The translations under genes were made by a program, and so were the position numbers. Positions 1-9,547 of a stretch of DNA of 64,000 nt are shown one piece after another. Every line of letters starts with the position of its first letter. Position 1 is the stretch's first letter. The stretch spans positions 4,426,637 through 4,490,636 of the forward strand of contig NC_043740.1 of the NCBI RefSeq assembly GCF_004337985.1, in the 5' to 3' direction. Under the pieces are notes generated by a model, which saw only the letters and a program-made list of their open reading frames with translations, made no database searches and had not been told where the DNA came from. Origin of the DNA: Pyricularia pennisetigena (lineage: Eukaryota; Ascomycota; Sordariomycetes; Magnaporthales; Pyriculariaceae).

Positions 1-2151
1 AGTATTTACGGAATTATGCCAGCTCTTTGAGTCCTTGGTTGACTTGGTCGGATTGATGGAGCCGGTTGCTATTTTGGGGCCGAATCGCAGTTTGGATGTA
101 GGATGGTACTAGTCTAGGGGCACGACGGGCTGGAGACAAACTTGTGCGTGTTGCTTTTAATTTATTCTCACTTGTGTTATTGCTCGCAGGAAATTTCTCA
201 ATTTAAGTTGCTTGCAATTTATAAATTACTGGGCTCCCATGTTCGTGGCGCTGCTCCGGTAATAGCGAAAACCAGGTTCGTCGTGCGATAATTTCAGTAT
301 CTATTCAATGCCTTTGCTGTTGGCCGGTCAACCCGGGCCAGGCAGTCAATATATGCGAACTTACCAACTTGCAATAAAGCTCGGAGACGTAACATGTAAT
401 TTTCCAAGGTTATATAAGCGCTAGTCGAGTTAAAAATGACTAATAACCGCACCGTTGAGCATTCAGTAATACTGTTTAATATTAAAACAACTTGCTTTAA
501 AATTAAAAGCAAAACAAATAAAAGGAAGTAGATGTCGATAATTTAATGAATGTGAAGTATAGTATGCTCTAGAAAAATACACCTCCTTACCCAAAAAGAA
601 ATTACTGTTAAGCAATTTGAAATATAAACTTACATAGGAATCAACATACGTTAGACGAATTATGATTCAGATATGCTACTTTTAGCCAACCGGTAAAACC
701 ATAAAACTTTAAAGCTTGTTCGCACTCAAATCACCAAGGAATCAAACAGTCGCTTCCTTAACAGTTAAGTAAATACATATCATCTTTAATTTATAATCCT
801 GGGTTTTATCAGCAATATTTCTTAGGTGTATTGCCGTTAAAAGGAGCTTAATCCACCTGGTTTCCGGAATAGCAGCTAAACACTCCAGGCGCAATATCAG
901 GGCTGCCAACGATTCCCCTTTCTTCTGAATCTGGGGCATGAAATTCCAGTTACTTGCCTGAACGCTAGGAAATTGGTAATAAAGAAATTCGTATAACCGC
1001 TGCAATTTATGAAATAATATAACAAAGCAAAGCCGGTATTTTAATGCATGGCCTTTACCTTGTTAGTAGTCATTAACGTTGTCGCATTAGTCTATTGAAA
1101 ATCACAAGGCCTTTCACAAGGGTCACGTTCACATATAGCTAATTTACCCACTCGCAAGATTGCTTGCAAACCGGCAGAAACTAGGTAAAATGCGGCCCTT
1201 GGAGAAACTAGAATGTGGAGCTACATGTTTTAATATAATTTCATATAACTTTTGAATAATACGGATAGTCAATCTTTTTAAGTACAGGGTCTAAACAAAT
1301 TTTCTTTTCTTTTTTTCTTGTAAGTTGGCTTTTGTACGGGTTTTGTGAGAAAGTTTTCAAACTACGGCGACGCACCGAATCATGATGGTCGCGGAGGGAA
1401 ATTAGGTCAGAGCAGAGTCGTTCCTCCTTCCAGCGGATTCCAAGACAAGGGAAACGGCCTCTTGATTGTTGATGTGTAGATGCTCAAGCGCTTTACTTAA
1501 AGGCAGGTTAAAAAGTTCAGGTTGTAATGCGACTTAAGCAACACCAGCACCTTCTGAAGTTCTGAGAAATCGGCTGAAAGATTAGGGTAGCCCTGTCAGG
1601 GACAAAACCTGGTTGTAGAATTTGATCCACGAGGCAAGGCCACTCTCCAATAAAAGATTTGCAGATCGGAGTAAGGGAGTGGAGTTGCTCACCATAAGCG
1701 CATTAACATACTTGCTTACCAGGTTTATGACTAGGCTGTTTTTACCCAACTACAGGCGAGCTAACACCTCCACTCCCGCCAAAAAGGTATATAGGGAAGT
1801 TGTTTTGCCTCCATCCAGCTGTCGTAAAAGCCTCCTTGCTCACCATCTCAGGATTCGCTCATTTGTTCTTTGCACAGGTTCGCTTTTTGTAAGTATCCCT
1901 GCCCAGTAATTGATCCCCCCCACCATCAAATTCCCTTTTACCAGGGCCAGTCAAATCTGCGAGTTTTAGCGTTTTTGTTACCAGCGCCCGCTTTCTCCTG
2001 CAGTCTAGGCAGTGTCACGGCTTTGTTTCCTTTGAAGAAACAGAAGTGTTTAACTGACGTCCACCATTAACCGGCCTGATTAGAGCTCACGCAACCCTAG
2101 GGAAATTGTTCAACGTTTGAAACTACGCCATATAACGTCCGATAACACAAA
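1..2151. other. AT-rich gene-free stretch
   Basis: I see no convincing gene here. The first 1.3 kb or so is visibly AT-rich and the short open frames on either strand show no recognisable domain, signal peptide or family resemblance. The composition resembles mutated repeat remnants next to effector-type genes, but I could not name an element. Confidence 0.5.
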
Positions 2152-2409
2152 ATGCAACTCTCGTCGATTATCGCTGCTTCTTTTCTGGCCCAGTCCATCC
2201 TCGCTAGCCCAATGCCGTCAGGAAACCAGGATGCACCTCGCACGGCAGCAGGGAACCGGGCGGCCGCTGACCTTGACGACCCGGACAAAATTCCCTTTCA
2301 TAATCAATGGGAACTCTGCATGGAGCTGTGTCGTACGAATTACAGGGGCTTCCCGTGGAAAAAAGAGAAACATTGCGAAAAGAAGTGCAGCGACTTGAAG
2401 GGGAAGTAA
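2152..2409 (+). CDS. Small secreted protein with CX3C-X14-CX3C motif (alpha-hairpinin-like effector candidate)
   Basis: An 85-residue single-exon protein, not assignable to a named family. Residues 1-18/19 form a clear signal peptide (MQLSS start, hydrophobic core, cleavage likely after SILA). Residues 20-50 are a Pro/Ala/Asp-rich spacer. The C-terminal third carries the only four cysteines of the mature protein at positions 56, 60, 75 and 79, spaced C-X3-C-X14-C-X3-C, and is rich in Lys and Glu. That spacing is the hallmark of the alpha-hairpinin fold, two antiparallel helices tied by two disulphides. It sits alone in an AT-rich, repeat-scarred region, the usual setting of fungal effectors. 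An overlapping frame (2117-2398) has no signal peptide and was rejected. Secretion is well supported; fold and effector role are inferred. Confidence 0.7.
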   Translation: MQLSSIIAASFLAQSILASPMPSGNQDAPRTAAGNRAAADLDDPDKIPFHNQWELCMELCRTNYRGFPWKKEKHCEKKCSDLKGK

Positions 2410-3918
2410 AAAAAAAGGTCAAAAACAAACAAGGAACAAAACCTCTTGGGGGATTAGTTTTATTATATTTTGGAAGAACGAAATAACTATTGCAGTTGGG
2501 CAGATAGATGCGCGTGCGATTCAGGTGCCTTACTTTTTAGACACGTAAACCTTTTTCTTTTGTATTGGAACAGATTGTAAGTAAGTTACTCTTTGGTGTT
2601 GTTTGAAATGAGAAAAAAAAATGAGAGAAAACAAGGCGGAAGAGAGAAAGAGGAATAAATAAACATGCAAATCCCCATTCAATTCGCACTACTTATTATC
2701 TCAACACCGAATGCCTAGGTGTAAACGAGGTTTACAAATCAGCCAACTTTCTTATCCGCAGCAGATTGCAAATATTTTCCCTTCCTATTTAGCCGATGAG
2801 AAGGAGACAATGAAATGTAGGTATTGGCACTGGCCTAGTTCTTTATTTCAGCTCCCAAGGACCCAAAGTACTACGTGAAGATGAGATTCATAAACATCAC
2901 CCTATGCATATTAACATAAAAGCCAGCCCCTGGCACAAACGATTCACTAGGCCTATATAGTAAACAAAAAAAGCTCAGTTTGCAACCAAAGTTGCTTTAC
3001 TCTCTTTCCGCATCCAGACAACTATGGTCTAAGTATCAGGGATGTTGTATGTAATACTGGCTGGAGCTAGTGGTGCTTTTTTTACTCGGTACTCTTGTAG
3101 TTCTGTCAGGTTTGCGCGCAGTTGCTTAAGCTTTTTCTTTCTTATTGACCCGTGGATCACTACTCAAAAACGGCAGAATGCACTTACCTGCGGTCCACTT
3201 TCCTGCAGATCTAGAGTCGCCTCAACCCAGCCAGCGTCCCATCTTTGGAGTCCTGGAACAAAAGCGACAGAGGTTCGTTTGTGCCGCCCGTACAGTTTTC
3301 CACAGTTTTCACAGCACCAGCCAAACCGCTCTCCAGTGCAGTGATTTCAGGGACAGGTAGGGCGTCAGAAATGATCATCCTTGGCTATCCTGCTGGCCCA
3401 GCTAATAATTATCCGACCCCCCTAATTATCAATCTGGACCTAGTATATTCCCTCAAATCCCTTCAAATAACAATAAAAGAATCAATTACAATCCAAGATA
3501 GATCCAAATCCAGCGGAAGTCTAAGCTCGATTCCGCTTGAATACTCACAAATTGATATCAGGCAGCAAGATATCAGGAAACCGCAGATAAAGCTCAGACC
3601 GAAGCTGCTAGAGGAGGTTGGGCTGTTGAGCCCCAAGGAATTCGTGGAGACTGCGTCACAGATATTCGAAGCATCGTTTCCATGCAGCGCAGAGTGGTGC
3701 CGGCTCAACCCAATCAAAATCTGGTCGCTCCTCCGTGGCTTGTTTTGAGGCTTTTGTGTTTCGCAATGGAGGCTTAGGAAGCAGCCGTCAGCCGCCAACC
3801 TCGCCGGACGCGAGAAGATTCAGCTTCGGACAATCAAGCCGACGGCTGGCGATGGCTGCCGTGGCGGGCATGGATTCTGATTCAAGCGTGACATGGCAAA
3901 CCGGGCATCAAGGGCAAA
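2410..3918. other. Gene-free stretch with degraded coding remnants
   Basis: No supportable gene. The 3' flank of the small secreted gene has A-rich runs near 2407 and 2613. From about 3200 the base composition becomes more GC-rich towards the transporter fragment, and a 167-codon frame at 3245-3748 has no recognisable domain. I read this as decayed coding or repeat sequence. Confidence 0.4.
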
Positions 3919-4200
3919 ATGTACGAGGTCATAATCCCCAACAAGGCCAGCGGGTTCCTCACGCCCCGCGGACAAGCCCACGTCTTGGACCGCATCGACC
4001 AAGACCGCGGCGACGCCGAACAGGACAAGGCGACGGGGGCCAAAATCTTCCACCACCTCCCCGATTGCAAGTCGTACTTTTGGGCTTTCAACCTGCTGGC
4101 GTCTGCTATGCCCAGCTATGCGCTCGCCTTCTTCATGCCCATCATCCTGACCGAGGGCATGGGTTTCAGCACCGCCCATTCGATGCTGCTCATGACTAGT
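3919..4200 (+). pseudogene. Fragment of MFS transporter (anion:cation symporter / allantoate permease type)
   Basis: About 90 codons match the middle of fungal MFS permeases of the allantoate/nicotinate type. They run from the cytoplasmic loop after TM6 (a stretch ending in a Leu-Asp-Arg-Ile-Asp-like motif typical of this loop), through a short Asp-rich linker, to one helix containing YALAFFMPIIL followed by the GMGFS.AHSMLL signature. Upstream helices TM1-6 and everything after this helix are absent. After codon 90 the frame runs into unrelated sequence (RFIIDVYFW...) and stops at 4275. The fragment is GC-richer than its surroundings, as expected for a relic of a normal gene inside a decayed region. 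It cannot be a working transporter. Confidence 0.65.
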
Positions 4201-4275
4201 ATGATGCTTAGATTCATCATAGATGTATATTTCTGGCGCCGCAGCAAGGCCGTCAAAAAGAGGGCAAAGTGCTAG

Positions 4276-4688
4276 ACGGAGGGATGAGTGGATGGATGTG
4301 CACGCTTTGAATACGTCGTAAAAGAAACAAACCTCGTAAAGATCTGATACGGTGGCTGGACGCATCAAAAGGCCCGTTTCCTTGCGCTTTGGCTACCTCG
4401 GTTTGCCTCCTGCCTCGGTATTTGTCAAATGAGAGATACGCCCACTGCTACAATCAGAGCCAGAGCTGGGAGAGCCATGCAGGGTACGCAGTTATTAAAT
4501 GATTCTCCTGCTTTACTGCATCATTCCTAGGCACTAGGAACAATGTGGACCAGATTGCTGCTCAACTTCAACCAAAAGGGCCAACACACCATGACGAGGA
4601 AGTAGTTTATCAGGTCCATCGACGAATGCACACACATTATACATGTGTCCGTTGGGGAATATAATATCAGTAAAATTGATGTACCAAC
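4276..4688. other. Intergenic, nothing recognised
   Basis: Spacer between the transporter relic and the 5S rRNA pair. No gene or repeat recognised. Confidence 0.5.
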
Positions 4689-4807
4689 ACATACGACCAT
4701 ACCCACTGGAAAATACGGGATCCCGTCCGCTCTCCCCTAGTCAAACCAGTGAGGGCCGAACTAGTACTCAGGTGGGTGACCACTGGGGAATCCTCGGTGT
4801 TGTATGT
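4689..4807 (+). rRNA. 5S ribosomal RNA, copy 1
   Basis: The 119-nt stretch has the full layout of a fungal 5S rRNA: it begins ACATACGACC and ends GTTGTATGT, and these ends pair into a 9-bp helix I with one G-T wobble. The internal GGGATCCCGTCCGCTC block (loop B/C) and GGTGGGTGACCACTGGGGAA block (helix IV/V) correspond to conserved 5S segments and the internal RNA polymerase III control region. A T run follows immediately at 4807-4812. Dispersed 5S genes are normal in filamentous ascomycetes; this one has a near-identical neighbour 184 nt downstream. Confidence 0.9.
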
Positions 4808-4812
4808 TTTTT
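4807..4812 (+). terminator. RNA polymerase III T-run terminator of 5S copy 1
   Basis: Six consecutive T residues directly at the 3' end of the 5S sequence, the expected Pol III stop signal; a second T5 lies a few bases on. Confidence 0.7.
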
Positions 4813-4872
4813 CCTTTTTGTTTCTCCTATATTTTTTTATGCTTTTCAATAAGCACTATCGCCCATTTCAGC

Positions 4873-4991
4873 ACATACGACCATACCCACTGGAATATAC
4901 GGGATCCCGTCCGCTCTCCCCTAGTCAAACCAGTGAGGGCCGAACTAGTACTCAATTGGGTGACCACTGGGGAATCCTTGGTGTCGTATGT
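4873..4991 (+). rRNA. 5S ribosomal RNA, copy 2
   Basis: A second 119-nt 5S sequence in the same orientation, start-to-start distance 184 nt. It differs from copy 1 at only a few sites: AATATACG for AAAATACG, CAATTGGGTG for CAGGTGGGTG, and a TTGGTGTC for TCGGTGTT change near the 3' end. The last change turns a G-T wobble of helix I into a G-C pair, so helix I is intact. The GG to AT change lies in the conserved helix IV region and might impair function. Terminator T5 at 4991-4995. It could be an active gene or a young pseudogene. Confidence 0.85.
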
Positions 4992-4995
4992 TTTT
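4991..4995 (+). terminator. RNA polymerase III T-run terminator of 5S copy 2
   Basis: Five T residues at the end of the 5S sequence, with a second T6 cluster about 5 nt later. Confidence 0.6.
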
Positions 4996-5053
4996 GATCT
5001 TTTTTCGTATTAATTCTTTTCTTCCGAACGCAATACCTGTGGGTTAGTTTAAA

Positions 5054-5347
5054 ATGACACGAAAAGCCAGATTTAGTGCCAGCTTTATCAACACATCGAT
5101 TTATAAAGTTACCAGCAATGTTCCCGGCAGCTCCAGTATTCCATTTAACCATTTAGACCGGGCCATTAATACCGATACTCTTCTTCCGGATAGTGATAAA
5201 GATTGCTGGGATTATATCAAAAAAGCATTGCTAGTTATGGTACATAACGGTTGGGCGACTTTATCTGACGCGAAAGCCTCATATAATAGTTTGTATGACC
5301 AGGCTGAGGCAGCAGGGATGCGAGGAACTTGTATTAGGTGGTACTAG
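5054..5347 (+). CDS. Orphan ORF of 97 codons, unknown
   Basis: I do not recognise this protein. The frame starts 62 nt after the second 5S gene and is open for 97 codons in AT-rich DNA, where stops would be frequent by chance. The predicted protein has a Ser/Thr/Asn-rich first half without a signal peptide, and a second half with an amphipathic character containing DSDKDCWDYIKKAL and a GWATLSDAKASYNSLYDQA-like helix. That looks like genuine protein rather than random translation. It ends abruptly with RGTCIRWY, so it may be a truncated end of a larger gene or of a mobile-element protein. Support is only the open frame and the protein-like composition. Confidence 0.3.
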   Translation: MTRKARFSASFINTSIYKVTSNVPGSSSIPFNHLDRAINTDTLLPDSDKDCWDYIKKALLVMVHNGWATLSDAKASYNSLYDQAEAAGMRGTCIRWY

Positions 5348-5611
5348 GACGGATTTGTTACGACTTTATAAGGTTTACCTTAGGGCTTTAGTCGAATCAC
5401 GCAGGTACATCATATATATGTACCTAACAAGGGGGTTGCGCTGCGTTCACGTGTACCCAGAGAGGGATCTTATTTTGGGGATAAAACTTTATAGTTCTAT
5501 CTCTTTATAAAAGGTGCAAGCTAGTACTATATATCTATTATATATTACATTTGTAAAAGAAAAATTGCCGGTATAAAACTCAAGTCAATGTGAAATATAT
5601 TCAAGGTAGAA
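5348..5611. other. AT-rich intergenic
   Basis: AT-rich spacer without recognisable feature. Confidence 0.4.
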
Positions 5612-5735
5612 CTGCTACGGAGTGCCGTGCCAGGGCGACTCTCAACCGTACCTAGCCCTACCTTACGTAACAAGGCGCCCGGTGAGTTTGTTGTTTGTTC
5701 GCTTGAACACATGTACGCGATTGGCACTGCGTGCC
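5612..5735 (+). repeat. Diverged direct repeat, left copy
   Basis: This stretch aligns by eye with 6941-7165 in the same orientation. Shared blocks include TCAACCGT near the start, ACAAGGCGCC, TTTGTTCG and ATTGGCACT. The right copy has about 100 nt extra between the TTTGTTCG block and the ATTGGCACT block. The level of divergence suggests old copies of one repeat family. The identity of the element is not recognised. Confidence 0.5.
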
Positions 5736-6080
5736 TGTGCAATTCAAAATTTGTCTTTGATAGTGCCCAATACACTGAGGTTCTCTAACATATGTCAGGA
5801 ATAAGATCCTAAAGAGACAAGGCTGCAATTGCAATATAAGGGCGGTTTTATTCGAAAATTCAAAACTAAATGTAAAAAAAGAACAAAGAAGGGAGAAATT
5901 ACAATTGATTACGCGCTCAAAAGACGCCTTCGAACTCGGAATTAGAAGACCCTTTGCACGCCCTAGGCTTACCGTGGCTGGTGGGGTGGAGTGGTGATTC
6001 TGAGGGTAGGTCTGGAGGTCCGATCCTCGCATTAAGAAACCCACATATTTGATTAATAACTTACGTATTTAACAAAACTA

Positions 6081-6313
6081 TGTTAAAGCCTTTAACTAAC
6101 GCGAGGGTCTTGCCCTGGCAACGTACTCTGAATGCATGATTGATAAAATTGAAGTTCTATAAGCGTGAGAACTATATACAGTGCGCCTTGTGCACTAAAG
6201 AGTGCTCTCTCGCTATATATACCGCAGCTGTTACCTGCGTTTAACTTATTCTAATTCATGTGGTTACGCCGGTGCGCCACCGGCTCCCACCCTCAGGGGC
6301 TAGCCCCCTAACA
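6081..6313. mobile_element. Possible solo LTR (TGTTA...TAACA, 233 bp)
   Basis: The 233-bp unit starts TGTTA and ends TAACA, the inverted TG..CA termini of LTRs. It contains a TATATATA box near its middle; read on the minus strand this would lie about 110 nt from the left end, a normal position for an LTR promoter. No internal retrotransposon coding region adjoins it, so it would be a solo LTR. I could not find a clean 5-bp target duplication (flanks AACTA and CTTAC differ), which weakens the call. Confidence 0.35.
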
Positions 6314-6545
6314 CTTACTATTAGTTGAGAGAGATTTATTTATATGTTTGTTTTGTACTTATTTCAAGTACAAATAGCGATCACTACCTAATATAATATA
6401 CCATGTATAACCCGCAGAAATTAATTGGAATATCCAAAGGTTACATATAATCGTCATCATTGCTGTTTGTCAATTTCACCCGTCCAACTTAGCAACATTT
6501 TATTTCCTTCCCTTTCCAGTACTACATTTTTATCATATCTTTACA

Positions 6546-6791
6546 ATGAAAATACACTCTTCGATCATCATTTTCGCCACAGTTGCAATTGTCGCAGCTT
6601 CCCCTTTATCGGATGAAAAAGTGAATTTAGCATCCCGGGATGTTTTAAATCAGTTGAACCCCCGACGTCTATGTAAGGAAAGAGACGATGAATGTTCTTG
6701 GAAAACATTTTGCTGCTTTGGCCTTGTATGCCTGCGAGGTTATTGCACCCAGATTATTTCAAAGCCAGTTTTTCCTTTGCCCGACAGTTGA
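6546..6791 (+). CDS. Small secreted knottin-like protein with Kex2 site (effector candidate)
   Basis: An 81-residue single-exon protein. Residues 1-18 are a signal peptide (MKIHSSIIIF, cleavage likely near AAS). Residues 19-41 look like a propeptide ending in Arg-Arg (40-41), a Kex2-type site, directly before the cysteine core. The core has six cysteines at 43, 50, 56, 57, 62 and 67: C-X6-C-X5-CC-X4-C-X4-C. This C-C-CC-C-C order is that of inhibitor-cystine-knot (knottin) proteins. Processed product would be about 40 residues. Family, target and activity are unknown: knottins include protease inhibitors, channel ligands, antimicrobials and effectors, and the sequence alone does not choose among them. 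The gene sits between diverged repeats in AT-rich DNA. The overlapping frame at 6425-6616 lacks a signal peptide and was discarded. Confidence 0.75.
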   Translation: MKIHSSIIIFATVAIVAASPLSDEKVNLASRDVLNQLNPRRLCKERDDECSWKTFCCFGLVCLRGYCTQIISKPVFPLPDS

Positions 6792-6940
6792 AAAATAATC
6801 GCAAATAAGAGGTATGTAAAGTTTGAAACCCAGTAATTGAATCTGCTAGAAAAACTACCAAGATTAAATATGTTTTACACGCCTTGCGGATTCCTGCTGC
6901 TATAAGAGCGCTGTTAGCCATGCGTCATCAAAGCAAAATG

Positions 6941-7165
6941 CGTTACGGCGTGGCGTGCCTGGGCCACTGTCAACCGTGACTAGCTCCACCCCACGAGACA
7001 AGGCGCCGGGCTTCGTTTGTTCGATAGTCAACACGACAGTGATGCGAGAGACACACCTTGGGAGTTGGAGACGACATTTATTGAAAACGGGTTCGTGTCA
7101 CTGCGATCACGGAGAGTGTTTGTTCGAGTTGCAGTCCGCTACGCAGATTGGCACTACATGCCTTT
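6941..7165 (+). repeat. Diverged direct repeat, right copy
   Basis: Counterpart of 5612-5735, about 1.3 kb further on. It shares the TCAACCGT, ACAAGGCGCC, TTTGTTCG and ATTGGCACT blocks in the same order. It carries an extra segment of about 100 nt that includes a short GC-rich tract (CACTGCGATCACGGAGAG). The two copies bracket the knottin-like gene and the possible solo LTR. Confidence 0.5.
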
Positions 7166-8460
7166 CTTCTTCCTTTATACTTAGCTTGAGATCTTCGAAC
7201 AAAATCGCCCCTCTATCGCAGCCTCGCCTCTCTGGGATCGCTTTCGTGACAATATGCGATATTAAGGCGCGACTGGGACCACGTAATGGGGCTCATATAA
7301 AGCGAAGGCGTGTCGACTCCGAAGCGTGTAACATTTGGACGCTGACAGAACCAGATCCAACACTTATAGCACGCTGTCGACTGCCAATCAAGATATTACT
7401 TACACAGCTCATAAACAGTATATCACTCTTCTTCGCCAAACAAGGAGGCACAAATTCGTCCTTTTTGGCGAAAATTGCCGAACCATCAGACTGCCTGCGG
7501 GGATTACGCTGCAGGATTTCTTGCCTTTTTGGCCCCCAAAGAACGGCACTCCAAAACGACGGGCAATGGTTATTGATCGTAAAGTGGTGGGTATACTGTG
7601 TCTTCAATCAGTCCATTGCAAGTAAACAGTTCGTGCGAGCCAGCCTATTCAGCTTTGCTGCGACCGCAACAATGCTGAAGAAGTCTAGGGTATTTGCTGG
7701 GGGCTGAGGTATAGGAGCCTATCAACTGGCGGCTAATATATGGACGGAACAACGACACCAAGGGTGGTGTTGCTTCTTACTACGTCGGTTGATTGGAATG
7801 GGTTAAGAGATACGAGTTATACACCAATGGCAGGCCCTTATATGGAGAAAATAAACCTGGCATGACTGCGGACAAGGTTTGCATAGGTACGCAACTGCAA
7901 CGGATCGAACCCCATAGGTTTGCTATTATATTGCCCGACTGCCCAATGCGCAGTGAGGTAGAGCTTCAAAGAAACACGGGACTTTTAGAGACCTTGGGGA
8001 TATGTAGCACTATGCCAGAAACACTAACTGAAGTGAAAACTGCTTACAGGCATGTGCAATTATGGAAGTGACGAGCTTCCAGAGGGGCAAACTACTCGAT
8101 TCAGTTCTCGAAAGCCGATCATGGTGGCAATTGCACAAGGTCCCGTCCCTGCCGGCTTTGGGCCGTCTTTCCGACCATAAACCACCGGCTTGAACGGTTG
8201 TTGCAGAAACACGTCTGGCGTGCCTCTTCTCTAATCACCAAGACTCCTAATGGAACTTGTCAAGTCTCATCGAATTGCCCAAAGAAAAGTTACCCCAAAT
8301 TCCGGAGATAGACTTTGCTGCCATGAAGCCAAGGCCCACGTCCTGATACCTGGTGCTGTTACCGCGAAGGATTTGGTCGTTTGGGGACCTGGACTCAGCT
8401 GCGAGATAATCTCACGTTTTATCGGAGCACACGCTGATGCGTCAGGCAAATCTCGAGGCC
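7166..8460. other. Probable decayed repeat sequence, no gene
   Basis: A 250-codon frame (6955-7707) crosses the right repeat copy but its translation shows no domain and odd composition. Other frames are shorter. I read the region as old repeat sequence that fades into normal DNA at about 8.2 kb. Confidence 0.4.
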
Positions 8461-8941
8461 TCATGAGATGTCGACCTCCATCTCCTCGGTCGTGGGCTCG
8501 CCGTCCGCGGACTTGGCAGACTGCTTCTCCGTAACATCTGCCAGCACATCAAGCACCAGTCAGCAAATCATCCCTATTCATGCAAACACAGACCGTCGGT
8601 AGAGTTTCTTTCTCGCCCCCCAGCAAGCCTAGCACAAAAGTTGAAGAAATAAAATAAAAAAAGAACTCACCCTTCATCTCAACCTCCCCCTCGGCCTCCA
8701 TCTTCCTCTTCATGGCATGCGCCATCTTCCTCTCCAGCTTGCGCGCCTTCTTGGAGCTCAGCTTGGCGCCGGGACCCGACGTCGGGAGGAGCCCGGGGCG
8801 CGCGCCGCGCTTCGTCGCCGCCTTCTCCACCCGCGACAGCTTGCCCTCGGCCGACGACTTTTGCTGCGCCTTTTTGCCCTTGGCCGCGCGGGCCGCGAGC
8901 CGGTTCTTGGAGGGCTTGTTGGGGTTGCTGACCGAGACCAT
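8461..8941 (-). CDS. ALB1: Alb1-like 60S ribosome biogenesis factor
   Basis: Spliced model 8671-8941 plus 8461-8537 (minus strand), 115 residues. The intron of 133 nt has GTGAGT and CAG ends and the phases join in frame. The protein is short and very basic. It has the family features: an N-terminal PSKNRLAARAAKGKKAQ segment, a central GAKLSSKKARKLERKMAHA helix, then KRKMEAEGEVEMKD and an acidic tail ending EEMEVDIS. Alb1 is known in yeast as a nuclear partner of Arx1 on pre-60S particles during export. Without splicing the frame would read into the intron (GEFFFYF...), which is clearly not protein. The start MVSVSNPNKPSK is the only upstream ATG in frame. Confident family call. Confidence 0.85.
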
Positions 8942-9547
8942 TTTGTTGGGGTTTTTTTTAGTCGCGAGCTTTTTGCCGTCGGTTTAGTCCTGAAGCGTAG
9001 AAATGGAAACAGTACGGGTGCTGCGGTGGTGGGTGGTTCGTCTGCTATGGTTAATGGCGATTTTGAATGTCTTTTTTTTTGCGTCGGATCAATTGCAGAG
9101 GAGTTGGCTCAAGGCGGGGTTTCCAGAAACTTTTTAGTGGAGACTTTCGCTTAAAATCGACGCGCGACGCGGTGAGGACTGGCACGTGACCTCGAATCCA
9201 TGTTAGCCTTTCCCCAACTACATTACTTTATCCAACGTCAAGCTGCACTTGGCTGGTAAACCGTCAGACATATTAGCTATGGCCTATTTGCCATTAGTTT
9301 AGTACAGCACTACAGATCTATTGATGCATATCGTTGCAGAGCTGTCAATCAACACCCAAAACGCCACCCGGCCCAATATGCAGTATGCTATATACATAGG
9401 AAAAGGGGGGCCGTGCCCAACAAGAAAAGCACTCACTCATGGGTGTGCCTGAACGGACGCAATCTAGTTCTCAAGGTTTTTAGGAAAAAGTATTTCTGTA
9501 ACCGGCGTGTTATATATCCCGTAATCCACGGATTCAATGAAAACATT
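8942..9547. other. Intergenic: promoter of ALB1-like gene and 3' end of YTP1-like gene
   Basis: Both neighbours lie on the minus strand, so this holds the ALB1-like promoter and the tail of the next gene. No other gene seen. Confidence 0.5.

Noticed and set aside
4643..5013. Overlapping short frames repeated twice
   Set aside because: They are translations of the two 5S rRNA genes, not proteins.
6955..7707. 250-codon frame in the repeat region
   Set aside because: Crosses the right repeat copy and shows no domain or signal; judged chance in decayed sequence.
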